The notes under the pieces: generated by a model
Databases searched by the model: none
Seen by the model: the letters and a program-made list of their open reading frames with translations, nothing else
Told to the model about the DNA's origin: nothing
Made by a program: the position numbers and the translations under genes
Shown here: positions 27,086 to 35,886 of the stretch, piece by piece
Position numbering within the stretch: the first letter of the stretch is position 1
How the letters are laid out: each line of letters opens with the position of its first letter
Assembly: GCA_001797675.1 (NCBI GenBank)
Contig: MGQB01000001.1
Span: forward strand, 201,968-244,509
Origin: Deltaproteobacteria bacterium RBG_13_43_22
GTDB taxonomy: Bacteria > Desulfobacterota > RBG-13-43-22
Reading direction: 5' to 3'
DNA: 42,542 bases

Positions 27086-29134
27086 ATGGCCGGGGAATCA
27101 CGACTTCGTAAAACCAGAAACATGGGCATCATGGCCCACATTGATGCCGGCAAGACCACTTTGACCGAGCGGATACTCTATTACACCGGCCGGTCTCATA
27201 AGATGGGAGAAGTTCATGACGGGGAGGCCGTCATGGACTGGATGCCCGAAGAACAGGAGCGAGGCATCACCATTACTTCAGCCGTAACCACCTGCCAGTG
27301 GCTTAACCATACCATTAATCTGATAGACACTCCCGGTCATGTTGATTTTACCATTGAAGTTGAGCGTTCCTTGCGCATCTTGGACGGAGTCGTCGCTGTG
27401 TTTTGTGCGGTCGGCGGGGTGGAACCCCAGTCTGAAACCGTCTGGCATCAGGCCGACCGGTACCAGGTGCCTAAGATCGCCTTCATCAACAAGATGGACC
27501 GAATCGGTGCGGACTTTAACAACACCGTGGAACAGATCAAAGAGAAACTGGGTGCCCGTCCCCTGATCCTCCACCTGCCCTGGGGACGGGAGGACGGGTT
27601 TCAAGGGACCATTGATCTTTTGAATATGAAAGGGCTTCGCTGGCGGGATGAAACCTTGGGCATGGAATACGATCCGATCGACATACCGGAGCATTTGCAC
27701 GAAGAGGCTTTGTTTTATCGGGAACAGTTAGTGGAAACCCTGGCCGATCTGGACGATCACATCATGGAATGGTATTTAGGAGGTCAGGAAATCCCTCTGC
27801 CCGATCTATTGGCGGCCATACGAAAAGGCACCATTGACCTGAAGATCGTCCCCATCTATTGCGGGGCGGCCTTGCGCAACAAAGGGGTCCAGCCCTTGTT
27901 GGACGGCATCATTCATTTTCTTCCCGATCCTATGGATATCCCTCCGGTCAGCGGTCGAAATCCGATCAGTAAAAAAATGGAGAATCGTCCGGCCTTGGAC
28001 GAGGCCCCCTTCGCCGGTCTGGCCTTTAAAATCATTATGGACCAAGGGAGAAAGTTGACCTATCTGCGCATCTATTCCGGAACCTTGAATGTAGGACAAG
28101 AGGTTTTCAATCCGACCAAAAACGTCCGGGAACGCATTGCCCGGATACTGCGCATCCATGCCAATAAGAGGGAGAGGATAGAACAGGCCAAGGCCGGGGA
28201 TATCGTCGGTCTGATGGGGCTTAAAACCACCACGACCGGTGACAGTCTGACCGATTTTGATCATCCGATCATCCTGGAATCCATCGATATCTACGAACCG
28301 GTCATTTCCTTGGCCATCGAGCCCAAAACCGTCGGCCAGCAGGATAAAATTATCCATGTCCTAGACAAGATTTCCGAAGAAGACCCCACCTTTCGCTTCA
28401 GATACGATGAAGATTCCGGGCAAACGATTATCTCCGGGATGGGGGAACTGCATCTTGAAGTCTTACTGCACCGCATGGAGCGGGAATATGATTTGTCGGT
28501 CAATATCGGAAAACCCCAGGTGGTCTACCGGGAGACCATTTCCGAAGCGGTGGAGGTTGGGGAAACCTTCGATCGTGAATTAGGCGGCGCCCATCACCAG
28601 GCCCAGGTTCGATTGCGTTTAATCCCCAACGGCCGGGGAGAAGGGAACATGTTCCTCCACCTTATTCCGGAAGATACTAAACCTCAGCCCCCGATTGAAG
28701 CTATTAAAGCTTCGATTCATGAATCCTTTACCTCCGGTGTCTTGTCCGGTTACCCGGCCACCGATATCAAAGTCATCCTTGAATCCGCTCAAACGACCGA
28801 AAGCCAATCCTCCGAAATGGCCTTTCGGGTGGCAGCCTCTATGGCCTTCCGAAACGGTTGTCTAAAGGCAAAACCCGTACTGCTTGAGCCGGTCATGAAA
28901 TTGGAAATTATTGTACCCGACGAATTTCTGGGTGAAATCATCGGAGACATCAATGCCCGGAAAGGGAAAATCGAACAAATTGCTCCCCGAAAAAAGATCC
29001 AGCAGGTTCAGGCCACTGCCCCCTTGTCTCAATTGTTCGGCTATTCCACGGCCCTTCGTTCCGCCAGTCAGGGGCGGGCCACCTTTACCATGCAATTCTC
29101 CCATTACAGCACAGTCGCCGCTTCCCCAAAATAA
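27086..29134 (+). CDS. fusA: Elongation factor G (stand-alone copy)
   Basis: 682 aa, slightly shorter than typical EF-G (~692-704). G1 [10 protein letters not shown]2 RGITITSA, G3 DTPGHVDF, G4 [10 protein letters not shown] and G5-like [15 protein letters not shown], then domains II-V ending in [19 protein letters not shown]. It catalyses ribosome translocation or, for some paralogues, ribosome recycling. It is not in an rpsL-rpsG-tuf context, so it may be a second EF-G (fusA2 type). The canonical Ser-Ala of G5 is Ala-Ala here. It has its own promoter and no obvious terminator. Confidence 0.9.
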   Translation: MAGESRLRKTRNMGIMAHIDAGKTTLTERILYYTGRSHKMGEVHDGEAVMDWMPEEQERGITITSAVTTCQWLNHTINLIDTPGHVDFTIEVERSLRILDGVVAVFCAVGGVEPQSETVWHQADRYQVPKIAFINKMDRIGADFNNTVEQIKEKLGARPLILHLPWGREDGFQGTIDLLNMKGLRWRDETLGMEYDPIDIPEHLHEEALFYREQLVETLADLDDHIMEWYLGGQEIPLPDLLAAIRKGTIDLKIVPIYCGAALRNKGVQPLLDGIIHFLPDPMDIPPVSGRNPISKKMENRPALDEAPFAGLAFKIIMDQGRKLTYLRIYSGTLNVGQEVFNPTKNVRERIARILRIHANKRERIEQAKAGDIVGLMGLKTTTTGDSLTDFDHPIILESIDIYEPVISLAIEPKTVGQQDKIIHVLDKISEEDPTFRFRYDEDSGQTIISGMGELHLEVLLHRMEREYDLSVNIGKPQVVYRETISEAVEVGETFDRELGGAHHQAQVRLRLIPNGRGEGNMFLHLIPEDTKPQPPIEAIKASIHESFTSGVLSGYPATDIKVILESAQTTESQSSEMAFRVAASMAFRNGCLKAKPVLLEPVMKLEIIVPDEFLGEIIGDINARKGKIEQIAPRKKIQQVQATAPLSQLFGYSTALRSASQGRATFTMQFSHYSTVAASPK

Positions 29135-29137
29135 TTA

Positions 29138-29166
29138 TTGACAATTCCATCCCATTTATATTAAAT
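29138..29166 (+). promoter_or_regulatory. Promoter candidate for the kor-hdr cluster
   Basis: -35 TTGACA (29138-29143), 17-bp spacer, -10 TTAAAT (29161-29166), or TAAATA at 18 bp. It starts 4 bp after the EF-G stop codon and would give a ~210-nt leader before korD that contains the folded region at 29193-29336. Confidence 0.5.
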
Positions 29167-29192
29167 ATACGTTTTTTGTGTGCTTTTTTTCA

Positions 29193-29336
29193 GGCTGATA
29201 AAAAACGCCCATCTGTCCGCAGCAGCGGACCTTATTCCTCAAAATTTCTTCGCGTTCTAAGCAACGCAATAGTCTCATGCCCTTCGGGATGGGTCCCGGT
29301 TTCGGGCGCCTAAGGTGGAGACCTTTTTGATCAGCC
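29193..29336 (+). ncRNA. Structured leader candidate upstream of korD
   Basis: GGCTGAT (29193-29199) pairs perfectly with ATCAGCC (29330-29336). An A-run/T-run pair and CGCCC (29206-29210) with GGGCG (29304-29308) extend the helix. Inside lie the hairpins GTCCGC-AGCA-GCGGAC (29215-29230), GCGTT/AACGC, and CCCG/CGGG. A small AAGGT-GGAG-ACCTT hairpin with following T run uses the same T run as the closing helix, so the two are mutually exclusive. I recognise no known riboswitch class. The region could also be a dispersed structured DNA element. No ribosome binding site for a peptide. Confidence 0.4.
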
Positions 29337-29380
29337 TTTATAACTAATTGGTTTGAGAGAATTCGGTTAAAGGACAAGCC

Positions 29381-29683
29381 ATGAAATTCTGGAGACTGCC
29401 GCTGGACGCCGGTTCCCATTCCATACCGATCGGGGAACTGCATATCATTAAAGACCGCTGCAAGGGTTGTGGGTTTTGCATCGAATTCTGCCCCAACCAG
29501 GTCCTCAAAGAAGCCCCGGAATTCAACAAGAAAGGGTATCATCCCCCCCTGGTCACCAAACAGGGGGAGTGCGTCAATTGCAATCTCTGTGAGATCATTT
29601 GTCCGGAATTTGCCATTTACAGCGTCCTCAAAGAATATAAGGAACTGACGGCCGAGGATATTGCCGGCTATTCAAAAAAATAG
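29381..29683 (+). CDS. korD: 2-oxoacid:ferredoxin oxidoreductase delta subunit (2x[4Fe-4S])
   Basis: 100 aa. Two ferredoxin-type cluster motifs: C27-K-G-C30-G-F-C33-I-E-F-C37-P and C64-V-N-C67-N-L-C70-E-I-I-C74-P. These carry electrons from the thiamine-diphosphate site to ferredoxin. The N-terminal ~20 residues are a short extension. It is directly followed by korA (15 bp). First gene of korDABC, the order found in many anaerobes for 2-oxoglutarate-type enzymes. Confidence 0.87.
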   Translation: MKFWRLPLDAGSHSIPIGELHIIKDRCKGCGFCIEFCPNQVLKEAPEFNKKGYHPPLVTKQGECVNCNLCEIICPEFAIYSVLKEYKELTAEDIAGYSKK

Positions 29684-29698
29684 AAAGACCAAACAAGC

Positions 29699-30850
29699 AT
29701 GTCTGATTCGGGAATCTTGACCGGCGAATATTTTATCAATGGCGACGAGGCCTGCGCCGAAGGGGCCATTGCCGCCGGCTGCCGGTTTTTTGCCGGCTAT
29801 CCCATCACTCCGGCCACGGAAATCGCCGAACGGATGGCCAGACGTCTGCCTCAGGTTCAGGGTATCTGTATCCAGATGGAAGATGAAATCGCCTCGATGG
29901 CCGCCATCCTCGGGGCCTCCTGGGGAGGAACCAAGTCCATGACCGCCACTTCCGGCCCGGGGTTTTCTTTGATGATGGAAAACATCGGGCTGGGCATGAT
30001 GACCGAGACCCCTTGCGTCATCGTCAATATCATGCGCGGCGGTCCTTCCACCGGTCTGCCCACCCTGGTCGGACAGGCGGATGTCATGCAGGCCCGCTGG
30101 GGTTCGCATGGCGATTACGAGGTCATTGCCCTTTCCCCTTCTTCCCCGCAGGAGATGTTTAACCTGACCATTGAGGCCTTCAATTTATCTGAGATCTATC
30201 GCTTGCCGGTGCTGATCCTGGGCGATGAACTGGTGGGGCATATGTCCGAAAAAGTAATTATCCCTCCTTCCGATCAAATCCATCAGGTTTCCAGGGTTCG
30301 GCCCAGCCAGTCCCCGGACGGCTATCTGCCTTTTATGGCCGGGGACAATCTGGTTCCGCCTATGGCTTGTGCCGGGGAGGGGTATCATGTCCATGTCACC
30401 GGTTTGACCCATGATGAGCAGGGGTATCCCCAGACTACTGCGCAGGTCCATGAAAGGCTGGTTCGGCGCCTGGCCGATAAAATCCGCCACAACACTTCCA
30501 AAATTATTCAAGTGGAAGAATTCGAAACAGCCAATTCGGAAGTGATGGTTGTGGCCTATGGCTGTACCTCCCGGACCGCCAGGGAAGCTGTTCAGATTCT
30601 TCGATCCGAAGGGAAAAAAGTGGGGCTTCTTCGCCTGATCACTCTTTGGCCTTTTCCGGAAGAAAGAATCCGTCAAGTGGCCCAAGGGATCAAGGCTTTC
30701 ATCGTTCCTGAAATCAATTACGGCCAAATCGCCTATGAAGTGGAACGTTGTAGCCAGGGCCGGGCCGAGACGGTTCTGTTGCCTTTGATGGGCGGGGCCA
30801 TTCATACACCCGAAAACATCATGGAAGCGGTCAAGGAATATCTGCCATGA
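29699..30850 (+). CDS. korA: 2-oxoacid:ferredoxin oxidoreductase alpha subunit
   Basis: 383 aa. The pyrimidine-binding domain begins with FINGDEACAEGAIAAGCRFFAGYPITPATEI, a signature of KorA-type alpha subunits, followed by EDEIASMAAILGASWGG and TSGPGFSLMMEN. The C-terminal domain (~245-380) holds the LLRLITLWPFPEE block typical of domain II. With korB it forms the thiamine-diphosphate active site for oxidative decarboxylation of a 2-oxoacid to acyl-CoA. 2-oxoglutarate is the likely substrate, but branched-chain oxoacids cannot be excluded. Stop and korB start overlap (ATGA). Confidence 0.9.
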   Translation: MSDSGILTGEYFINGDEACAEGAIAAGCRFFAGYPITPATEIAERMARRLPQVQGICIQMEDEIASMAAILGASWGGTKSMTATSGPGFSLMMENIGLGMMTETPCVIVNIMRGGPSTGLPTLVGQADVMQARWGSHGDYEVIALSPSSPQEMFNLTIEAFNLSEIYRLPVLILGDELVGHMSEKVIIPPSDQIHQVSRVRPSQSPDGYLPFMAGDNLVPPMACAGEGYHVHVTGLTHDEQGYPQTTAQVHERLVRRLADKIRHNTSKIIQVEEFETANSEVMVVAYGCTSRTAREAVQILRSEGKKVGLLRLITLWPFPEERIRQVAQGIKAFIVPEINYGQIAYEVERCSQGRAETVLLPLMGGAIHTPENIMEAVKEYLP

Positions 30851-31746
30851 AGATACGGTATCAACCCATTGTCCCTTTTGATCAGGAGGGCTTCAACCGC
30901 CTCAAAGATGAACAACATGGCCTTCATCCTGATGACCAGTATCTGAAACCGGGTAGAATCCCTCATATCTGGTGTCCGGGCTGCGGATTGGGTGTGGTCC
31001 TGAACACGTATATCAACGCTCTGAAGATGACCGGAATTCCCATCGATCGATCGGTGGTCGTTTCCGGCATCGGCTGCACCGGTCGGGTGGCCGGTTATTT
31101 GAATATGGACACCTATCACACTACCCACGGCCGGGCTATCCCGTTTGCCACCGGCCTGTCCTTGACCCGGCCCGACCTTTCGGTGACCGTTTTCAGCGGA
31201 GACGGTGACCTTTTTGCCATCGGGGGAAATCACTTCATCCATGCGGCCAGGAGAAATGTCAACCTTAAGGTCATCTGTGTCAATAATTTCAACTATGGGA
31301 TGACCGGGGGCCAAGTGGCCCCCACCACCCCGGTTTCGGCCAGAACCACGACGACGCCCTACGGCAATTCAGAGGCCTCTTTCAATTTGCCCTATCTGGC
31401 CCATGCCAGCGGTGCGGTGTATGTGGCCCGCTGGACCACTTTCCATGCCCGTCAACTGGTCAACGCCATCGCAGAAACCTTTAGCATCGATGGATTTACC
31501 TTTATTGAGGTTATCGCCCCCTGCCCTGTCGGGTATGGACGTCCCAACAAAATCGGCAGCGGTCTGGATGAGATGATCTATTACAAAGAAAACAGTATAG
31601 TCCAGAATGGGGCCGACCCCAGGAATGTGGATATCGCTCTTAAAGGAAAGATCGTAGTAGGAAAATTTTCCGAGGAAAAGCGGCCCACCTTTTTAGGGGA
31701 ATATGAGGAAAAGATTTTGAAGAAATTCAGGAGAACGGAAACCTGA
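30847..31746 (+). CDS. korB: 2-oxoacid:ferredoxin oxidoreductase beta subunit
   Basis: 299 aa. The beta subunit carries thiamine diphosphate and a [4Fe-4S] cluster. It has WCPGCGLGVVLN (Cys pair), GIGCTGRVAGYLN (third Cys), HGRAIPFATG, and the diphosphate/Mg motif GDGDLFAIGGNHFIHAARRN followed by NNFNYGMTGGQ. The fourth Cys is in IAPCPVGYGR. Start overlaps the korA stop by 4 bp, so translation is coupled. It is followed by a 98-bp spacer with two 7-bp repeat arrays before korC. Confidence 0.92.
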   Translation: MKIRYQPIVPFDQEGFNRLKDEQHGLHPDDQYLKPGRIPHIWCPGCGLGVVLNTYINALKMTGIPIDRSVVVSGIGCTGRVAGYLNMDTYHTTHGRAIPFATGLSLTRPDLSVTVFSGDGDLFAIGGNHFIHAARRNVNLKVICVNNFNYGMTGGQVAPTTPVSARTTTTPYGNSEASFNLPYLAHASGAVYVARWTTFHARQLVNAIAETFSIDGFTFIEVIAPCPVGYGRPNKIGSGLDEMIYYKENSIVQNGADPRNVDIALKGKIVVGKFSEEKRPTFLGEYEEKILKKFRRTET

Positions 31747-31748
31747 CC

Positions 31749-31828
31749 ATTTCGGAATGTCGATTTCGGATTGCGGAATTAATAAAACCAACAGCGTTGA
31801 ACATGGAACACTGAACCTTGAACGTTGA
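31749..31828. repeat. Two 7-bp repeat arrays between korB and korC
   Basis: 31749-31776: ATTTCGG, AATGTCG, ATTTCGG, ATTGCGG. 31794-31828: five units, four of them fitting ACNNTGA (ACATGGA is the exception) and led by GCGTTGA. The two arrays use different units. The second ends 16 bp before the korC ATG, which lacks a clear Shine-Dalgarno sequence. Confidence 0.8.
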
Positions 31829-31844
31829 AGACTAGATTAGAATT

Positions 31845-32432
31845 ATGAACAGCACCCAAAAAACCGAGATTCGTCTGGCCGGGTTCGGGGGCCAGGGAAT
31901 CATCCTGGCCGGAAATATACTGGGCAAGGCGGCTTCCCTTTATGAACAGCTTCAGGCCGTTTTTACCCAAAGCTATGGCCCTGAGGCCCGGGGCGGGGCT
32001 TGCAGTGCCGATGTGATTATTTCCGGTGGGGCTATCTATTATCCCCGGGTTTCCCTGCCTCAAATCCTGGTCCTCATGTCCGAGGAGGCCAAGAGCACTT
32101 ACGGCCGGCAGATGTCCGATCAAGCCATGGTCCTGATTGATGAGGATCTGGTCCAAATGGATACCGTGCCAGAAGGGTGCCTTCTCTTCAAAATCCCGGC
32201 CACCCGGCTGGCTGAGAAGCTGGGCCGTAAAATCGTGGCCAATATCGTCATGCTCGGATTTATTACCTCGGTTACCAAAGTAGTCAGTTATGAAGCCATG
32301 AAACAGGCCCTTTTCGATTCGATCCCCAGCGGAACCGAAGAGTTGAACCTCAAGGCCTTTGAAAAAGGCTATGAGTACGGGAAACAAATAAAGAAACAGG
32401 AGTCAGAATCCAGAAGTCAGAATCCAGAATAA
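31845..32432 (+). CDS. korC: 2-oxoacid:ferredoxin oxidoreductase gamma subunit
   Basis: 195 aa. The gamma subunit, with the N-terminal glycine-rich motif LAGFGGQGIILAGNILGKAA and SYGPEARGGACSADVI, typical of KorC/PorG. It probably binds CoA. The last ~12 residues (QESESRSQNPE) are encoded by the left arm of a 7-bp repeat array rather than by conserved sequence, so the natural C-terminus has been extended or replaced. No clear ribosome binding site; the start follows another array. Confidence 0.9.
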   Translation: MNSTQKTEIRLAGFGGQGIILAGNILGKAASLYEQLQAVFTQSYGPEARGGACSADVIISGGAIYYPRVSLPQILVLMSEEAKSTYGRQMSDQAMVLIDEDLVQMDTVPEGCLLFKIPATRLAEKLGRKIVANIVMLGFITSVTKVVSYEAMKQALFDSIPSGTEELNLKAFEKGYEYGKQIKKQESESRSQNPE

Positions 32433-32479
32433 CCGCCATTTTTTCTCTTCTGACTTCTGACTCCTGAATTCTGGATTCC
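32401..32479. repeat. Facing 7-bp repeat arrays across the korC 3' end
   Basis: Left arm 32401-32428: AGTCAGA, ATCCAGA, AGTCAGA, ATCCAGA. Right arm 32448-32479: TTCTGAC, TTCTGAC, TCCTGAA, TTCTGGA, ending TTCC. The arms are complementary and fold into a hairpin over ~19 nt. The left arm lies inside korC, the right arm just before the hdrA ribosome binding site. Confidence 0.9.
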
Positions 32480-32503
32480 GTGTTTTTAAAAGGAGTTTTC
32501 GGG

Positions 32504-34957
32504 TTGACCCCCAAAAAAGTACAACGAAAAGAAAAAGAGGAACCCCGCATCGGGGTTTATGTCTGCCATTGCGGATTGAACATCGGCGGGGTAGTGGATT
32601 GCGCCCGGGTGGCCGAATTTGCCGCCGGTCTGCCCGGTGTCATCCTGTCCAAGGATAATCTTTATACCTGTTCCGAACCCGGACAGGAACTGATCAAGGC
32701 CGACATCAAAGAACATCGGCTCAACCGGGTGGTGGTGGCCTCCTGCACCCCCCGTCTGCATGAACCGACCTTCCGCGCCGCCTGTGAGGATGCCGGGTTG
32801 AATCCTTATCTTTTTGAAATGGCTAATATCCGGGAACACTGCTCCTGGGTACACCTCCATGACAAAGAGGCCGCCACCGAAAAAGCCAAGGATCTGGTCC
32901 GCATGGCTGTGGCCCGATCCAAATTACTGGCCGCCCAGGAACCCTTGGAAGTCCCGGTCACCCGAAAGGCCCTGGTTATCGGAGGCGGTGTGGCCGGCAT
33001 TCAGGCCGCCCTGGATCTGGCCGACAGCGGATATAAAGTTTATCTGATCGAAAAAGACCCCAGTATCGGCGGCCGCATGGCCCAGATCGACAAGACCTTC
33101 CCGACCATGGACTGCTCCATCTGCATCCTGGCCCCCAAGATGTCCGAAGCCGGGCGGCATCCCAATATCGAACTGCTCACTTTGAGCGAGATCGAAGGGG
33201 TCGAAGGGTATGTAGGCAATTTTACCGTCCAGGTTCGAAAGAAGGCCCGTTTTGTCACCGATTCCTGTACGGCCTGCGGCGACTGTGTCAAAGTGTGCCC
33301 GCAGGTGGCCCCTGATGAATTTAATGCCGGGCTTTCCATGCGCCGGGCCATCTATATGTCTTTTGCCCAGGCGGTCCCTTCCACCTATCAGATCGATATG
33401 GACCTGTGCTTAAACAAACACGGTATCATAGCCTGCGACAAATGTTTCCAGGCTTGTCAACGGCAGTGCGTGGATTATTCCCAGCAGGATCAAATCCTGA
33501 CCCTGGATGTGGGAACCATTATTGTAGCCACCGGAGTGGACGTCTACGACCCGACGCCCCTGACCGAATTCGGATACCGGAAATTTCCAAACGTTATCAC
33601 CAGCCTGGAATTCGAACGCTTGATCAATGCCGGCGGACCTTCCGGCGGGAATCTGATAAGGCCTTCGGACCAGAAAATTCCCAAAACCGTGGCCTTCCTG
33701 CAATGCATTGGTTCCCGCTCCAAACGATCCAATATATACTGCAGCAATATCTGCTGTATGAATACCATCAAGGATGCCCTGCTGATCAAGGAACACTGGC
33801 CGGAGACCAAAATTCTGGTTTTTTATATCGACATCCGAGCCTTTGGAAAAGGCTTTGAAGACCTCTTCCAGCGGGCCAGACGGGAAGGGGTTTCTTTTAT
33901 CCGGGGGGTTCCCGGAGAGATCATCGAGGATCCGGAGACTAACAGCCTGACCCTGATCGGCGAAGACACCCTTCTTTCCCAACTCTATCGCTATGAAGTC
34001 GACATGGCCATCCTTTCCGTGGGCATCGAACCGAGGAAAGACAGCCCGGTTATCCAGAGACTTCTCAATCTTTCCTGTGCAGCGGACGGTTTTTTCTTAG
34101 AGGCCCACCCTAAACTGCGTCCGGTGGACACCCCCACCGGCGGGATCTTTCTGGCCGGTTGTGCCGAAGGTCCGAAGGACATCAAGGATTCGGTCACCCA
34201 GGCCAGTGCCGCCGCTTCCAGGGCCAATATTTTGATGGCCCAGGGAAAGGTCATCGTTGAGGCTATCACGGCGGTTGTGGATGAAACCCTCTGCCAGGGG
34301 TGCGGCATGTGCGTCAAGGTTTGTCCTTACTCGACCATTCGGGAGGACCCGGAAACCAAGATCGCCCAGGTGACCCAAGCCTCCTGCGCCGGATGCGGCA
34401 CTTGTGTGGCCGAATGCCCTTTTTCCGCCATCACGCAAAGGCACTTTACCGATGCCCAGATTTTTGCCCAGATTGATGCCATCACCGAAGAAGCCCCGGA
34501 AACCAAAGCCGTGGCCTTTTGTTGTAACTGGTGCTCTTATGCCGGGGCTGATTTTGCTGGCGTCAGCCGGATGCAATATCCGACCCCCATTCGGATTATC
34601 CGGACCATGTGTTCCGGCCGAATCAGCACCGAATTTATCGAATACGCCTTCAGACGGGGGGCGGCGGCGGTCCTGGTTTCCGGATGTCATATCGGAGACT
34701 GCCATTATATCAACGCCAATCATCAGACTGAAAAAAGGGTCAATCGGGTCTGGAAAAAAATGGAGCGTCTGGGTTTGGATAAAAACCGCCTCCAGTTGGC
34801 CTGGATCAGTGCAGCCGAAGGCAACCTCTTCGCCAGGAAAATGAAAGAAATAGACGAGATTATCCAAGGGGTCACCCCGGAGGAGATTGAAAAGACCAAG
34901 CAGATCCTGGTGCCCAAGAAAAAGGGGAAAGGGGAAGGTACGGAACCGAAGGAATAA
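32504..34957 (+). CDS. hdrA: HdrA-type heterodisulfide reductase flavoprotein fused to MvhD
   Basis: 817 aa from the TTG at 32504, chosen because AAGGAG lies 8 nt upstream; a GTG at 32480 falls inside the repeat array. N-terminal HdrA domain (VCHCGLNIGG, CTPRLHEPTF), FAD-binding site (VIGGGVAGIQAALDLAD, then EKDPSIGGRM), inserted cluster binding (CTACGDCVKVCP), two C-terminal [4Fe-4S] motifs (CQGCGMCVKVCP and CAGCGTCVAECP), and an MvhD-like domain (FCCNWCSYAGAD, RTMCSGR, GCHIGDCHY). Family knowledge: HdrA is the bifurcating flavin subunit and MvhD links it to a hydrogenase or dehydrogenase. Here Kor is the neighbour. Confidence 0.92.
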   Translation: MTPKKVQRKEKEEPRIGVYVCHCGLNIGGVVDCARVAEFAAGLPGVILSKDNLYTCSEPGQELIKADIKEHRLNRVVVASCTPRLHEPTFRAACEDAGLNPYLFEMANIREHCSWVHLHDKEAATEKAKDLVRMAVARSKLLAAQEPLEVPVTRKALVIGGGVAGIQAALDLADSGYKVYLIEKDPSIGGRMAQIDKTFPTMDCSICILAPKMSEAGRHPNIELLTLSEIEGVEGYVGNFTVQVRKKARFVTDSCTACGDCVKVCPQVAPDEFNAGLSMRRAIYMSFAQAVPSTYQIDMDLCLNKHGIIACDKCFQACQRQCVDYSQQDQILTLDVGTIIVATGVDVYDPTPLTEFGYRKFPNVITSLEFERLINAGGPSGGNLIRPSDQKIPKTVAFLQCIGSRSKRSNIYCSNICCMNTIKDALLIKEHWPETKILVFYIDIRAFGKGFEDLFQRARREGVSFIRGVPGEIIEDPETNSLTLIGEDTLLSQLYRYEVDMAILSVGIEPRKDSPVIQRLLNLSCAADGFFLEAHPKLRPVDTPTGGIFLAGCAEGPKDIKDSVTQASAAASRANILMAQGKVIVEAITAVVDETLCQGCGMCVKVCPYSTIREDPETKIAQVTQASCAGCGTCVAECPFSAITQRHFTDAQIFAQIDAITEEAPETKAVAFCCNWCSYAGADFAGVSRMQYPTPIRIIRTMCSGRISTEFIEYAFRRGAAAVLVSGCHIGDCHYINANHQTEKRVNRVWKKMERLGLDKNRLQLAWISAAEGNLFARKMKEIDEIIQGVTPEEIEKTKQILVPKKKGKGEGTEPKE

Positions 34958-35008
34958 ATGATATATCTTTTTTTCACTTAAACGCTATAAAAAAATTTGA
35001 TGTTCTTG

Positions 35009-35095
35009 GTTACGGGTTACGAGTCACGGGTTTCGGGTTAGGCAATAGAATATTTTTTATTTATAATCGTAACTCGCAACTCGAACCCCGCAACT
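35009..35095. repeat. Facing 7-bp repeat arrays between hdrA and hdrC
   Basis: Left arm 35009-35043: GTTACGG, GTTACGA, GTCACGG, GTTTCGG, GTTAGGC. Right arm 35068-35095: CGTAACT, CGCAACT, CGAACCC, CGCAACT, roughly the reverse complement of the left. The unit matches those at 20372-20406 and 42256-42305. It fills most of the spacer inside an operon. Confidence 0.9.
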
Positions 35096-35154
35096 TGGAA
35101 CATTGATTACTGAGAGATAACTTGTCGGAATCCAAAGAATAGGAATTGATATTC

Positions 35155-35622
35155 GTGCTCAAAAGCATCTGGGAACTTTTTAATAAAGAAGACCTTTTTG
35201 AATGCTATCAATGCGCCCGCTGCACGGGTAGCTGTCCGGCGGCCATGGTGATGAAATGCTATGGTCCGCGGGAAACGCTGCTTCGCTGTCTGAATTTAGG
35301 GCAGGAAGCGGTTATTAACGACGAACGGGTCTGGTATTGCACCACCTGCCATGTCTGTGAAGACCGCTGCCCCCAGGAAATTAATATCTCCGAATTATTG
35401 ACGGCCATTTTTAACCTGGCGGCCCAGCGCGGCAATCTGCCGGAAAAAATAAAATTCGGAGTGGATCTGATTGCCAAAACCGGGCGAAGCCTGATCGTCA
35501 ACGAAAAGGTCTTGAAGGACCGGCAGAAACTTTCTTTGCCCCCTCTGGATCCTTTGAACATCGATGAAATCGAAGGGATTTTAAAGAAAACAGGACTCAA
35601 TGATGCCATCGAACTGAGCTGA
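35155..35622 (+). CDS. hdrC: HdrC-type heterodisulfide reductase iron-sulfur subunit
   Basis: 155 aa from the GTG at 35155, preferred over the TTG at 35146 because AGGA lies 10 nt upstream. Two [4Fe-4S] motifs: ECYQCARCTGSCPA and CTTCHVCEDRCPQ. It should pass electrons between HdrA and HdrB. No membrane segment, so a cytoplasmic HdrABC complex is expected. Followed by a hairpin and a repeat-filled spacer before hdrB. Confidence 0.9.
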   Translation: MLKSIWELFNKEDLFECYQCARCTGSCPAAMVMKCYGPRETLLRCLNLGQEAVINDERVWYCTTCHVCEDRCPQEINISELLTAIFNLAAQRGNLPEKIKFGVDLIAKTGRSLIVNEKVLKDRQKLSLPPLDPLNIDEIEGILKKTGLNDAIELS

Positions 35623-35632
35623 AGAAAAATAT

Positions 35633-35651
35633 CCGACCCCAAAGGGGTCGG
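35633..35651. terminator. 8-bp hairpin after hdrC
   Basis: CCGACCCC (35633-35640) and GGGGTCGG (35644-35651) pair perfectly over an AAA loop, 10 bp after the hdrC stop. There is no T run in either direction beyond TTGTT, so it is a weak terminator or an mRNA 3' stabiliser that lowers hdrB expression. Confidence 0.45.
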
Positions 35652-35700
35652 CGTTGTTCTAGGCCCGGAGGGCATGGTTTATTATAGGAGCTTAACAAAA

Positions 35701-35816
35701 TTCGAAATCCGAATATCGAAATCCGAAACAAATTCGAATTACTAAAATTCAAAATTTAAAACGTTTTGAACATTAGATAGTTGGATTTGACTTTTGTTTC
35801 GAATTTCGGATTTTTT
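35701..35816. repeat. Inverted pair of 7-bp repeat arrays between hdrC and hdrB
   Basis: Left arm: TTCGAAA, TCCGAAT, ATCGAAA, TCCGAAA, then CAAATTCG (35701-35725). Right arm: TTTGTTT, CGAATTT, CGGATTT (35793-35813), complementary to the left with few mismatches. The middle carries AAAACGTTTTG, also present in the array at 16547-16677, so these two are members of one subfamily. Confidence 0.8.
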
Positions 35817-35886
35817 GTCTATATTTTCGAAAGGCAGAGTCAATGAACTCTGACCTGGCCCTAAGAACCAGGTTTCCCAGACCCCA

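Noticed and set aside
29156..29542. 128-residue minus-strand frame upstream of and into korD
   Set aside because: It overlaps the start of korD antisense and the structured leader. No domain and no ribosome binding site; more likely a by-product of the hairpin-rich region.
32480..32503. GTG at 32480 as the hdrA start
   Set aside because: It sits at the end of a repeat array without a ribosome binding site, whereas TTG at 32504 has AAGGAG 8 nt upstream.
34097..34867. 256-residue minus-strand frame inside hdrA
   Set aside because: Antisense shadow of a clearly conserved gene; composition is a mirror of hdrA codons.
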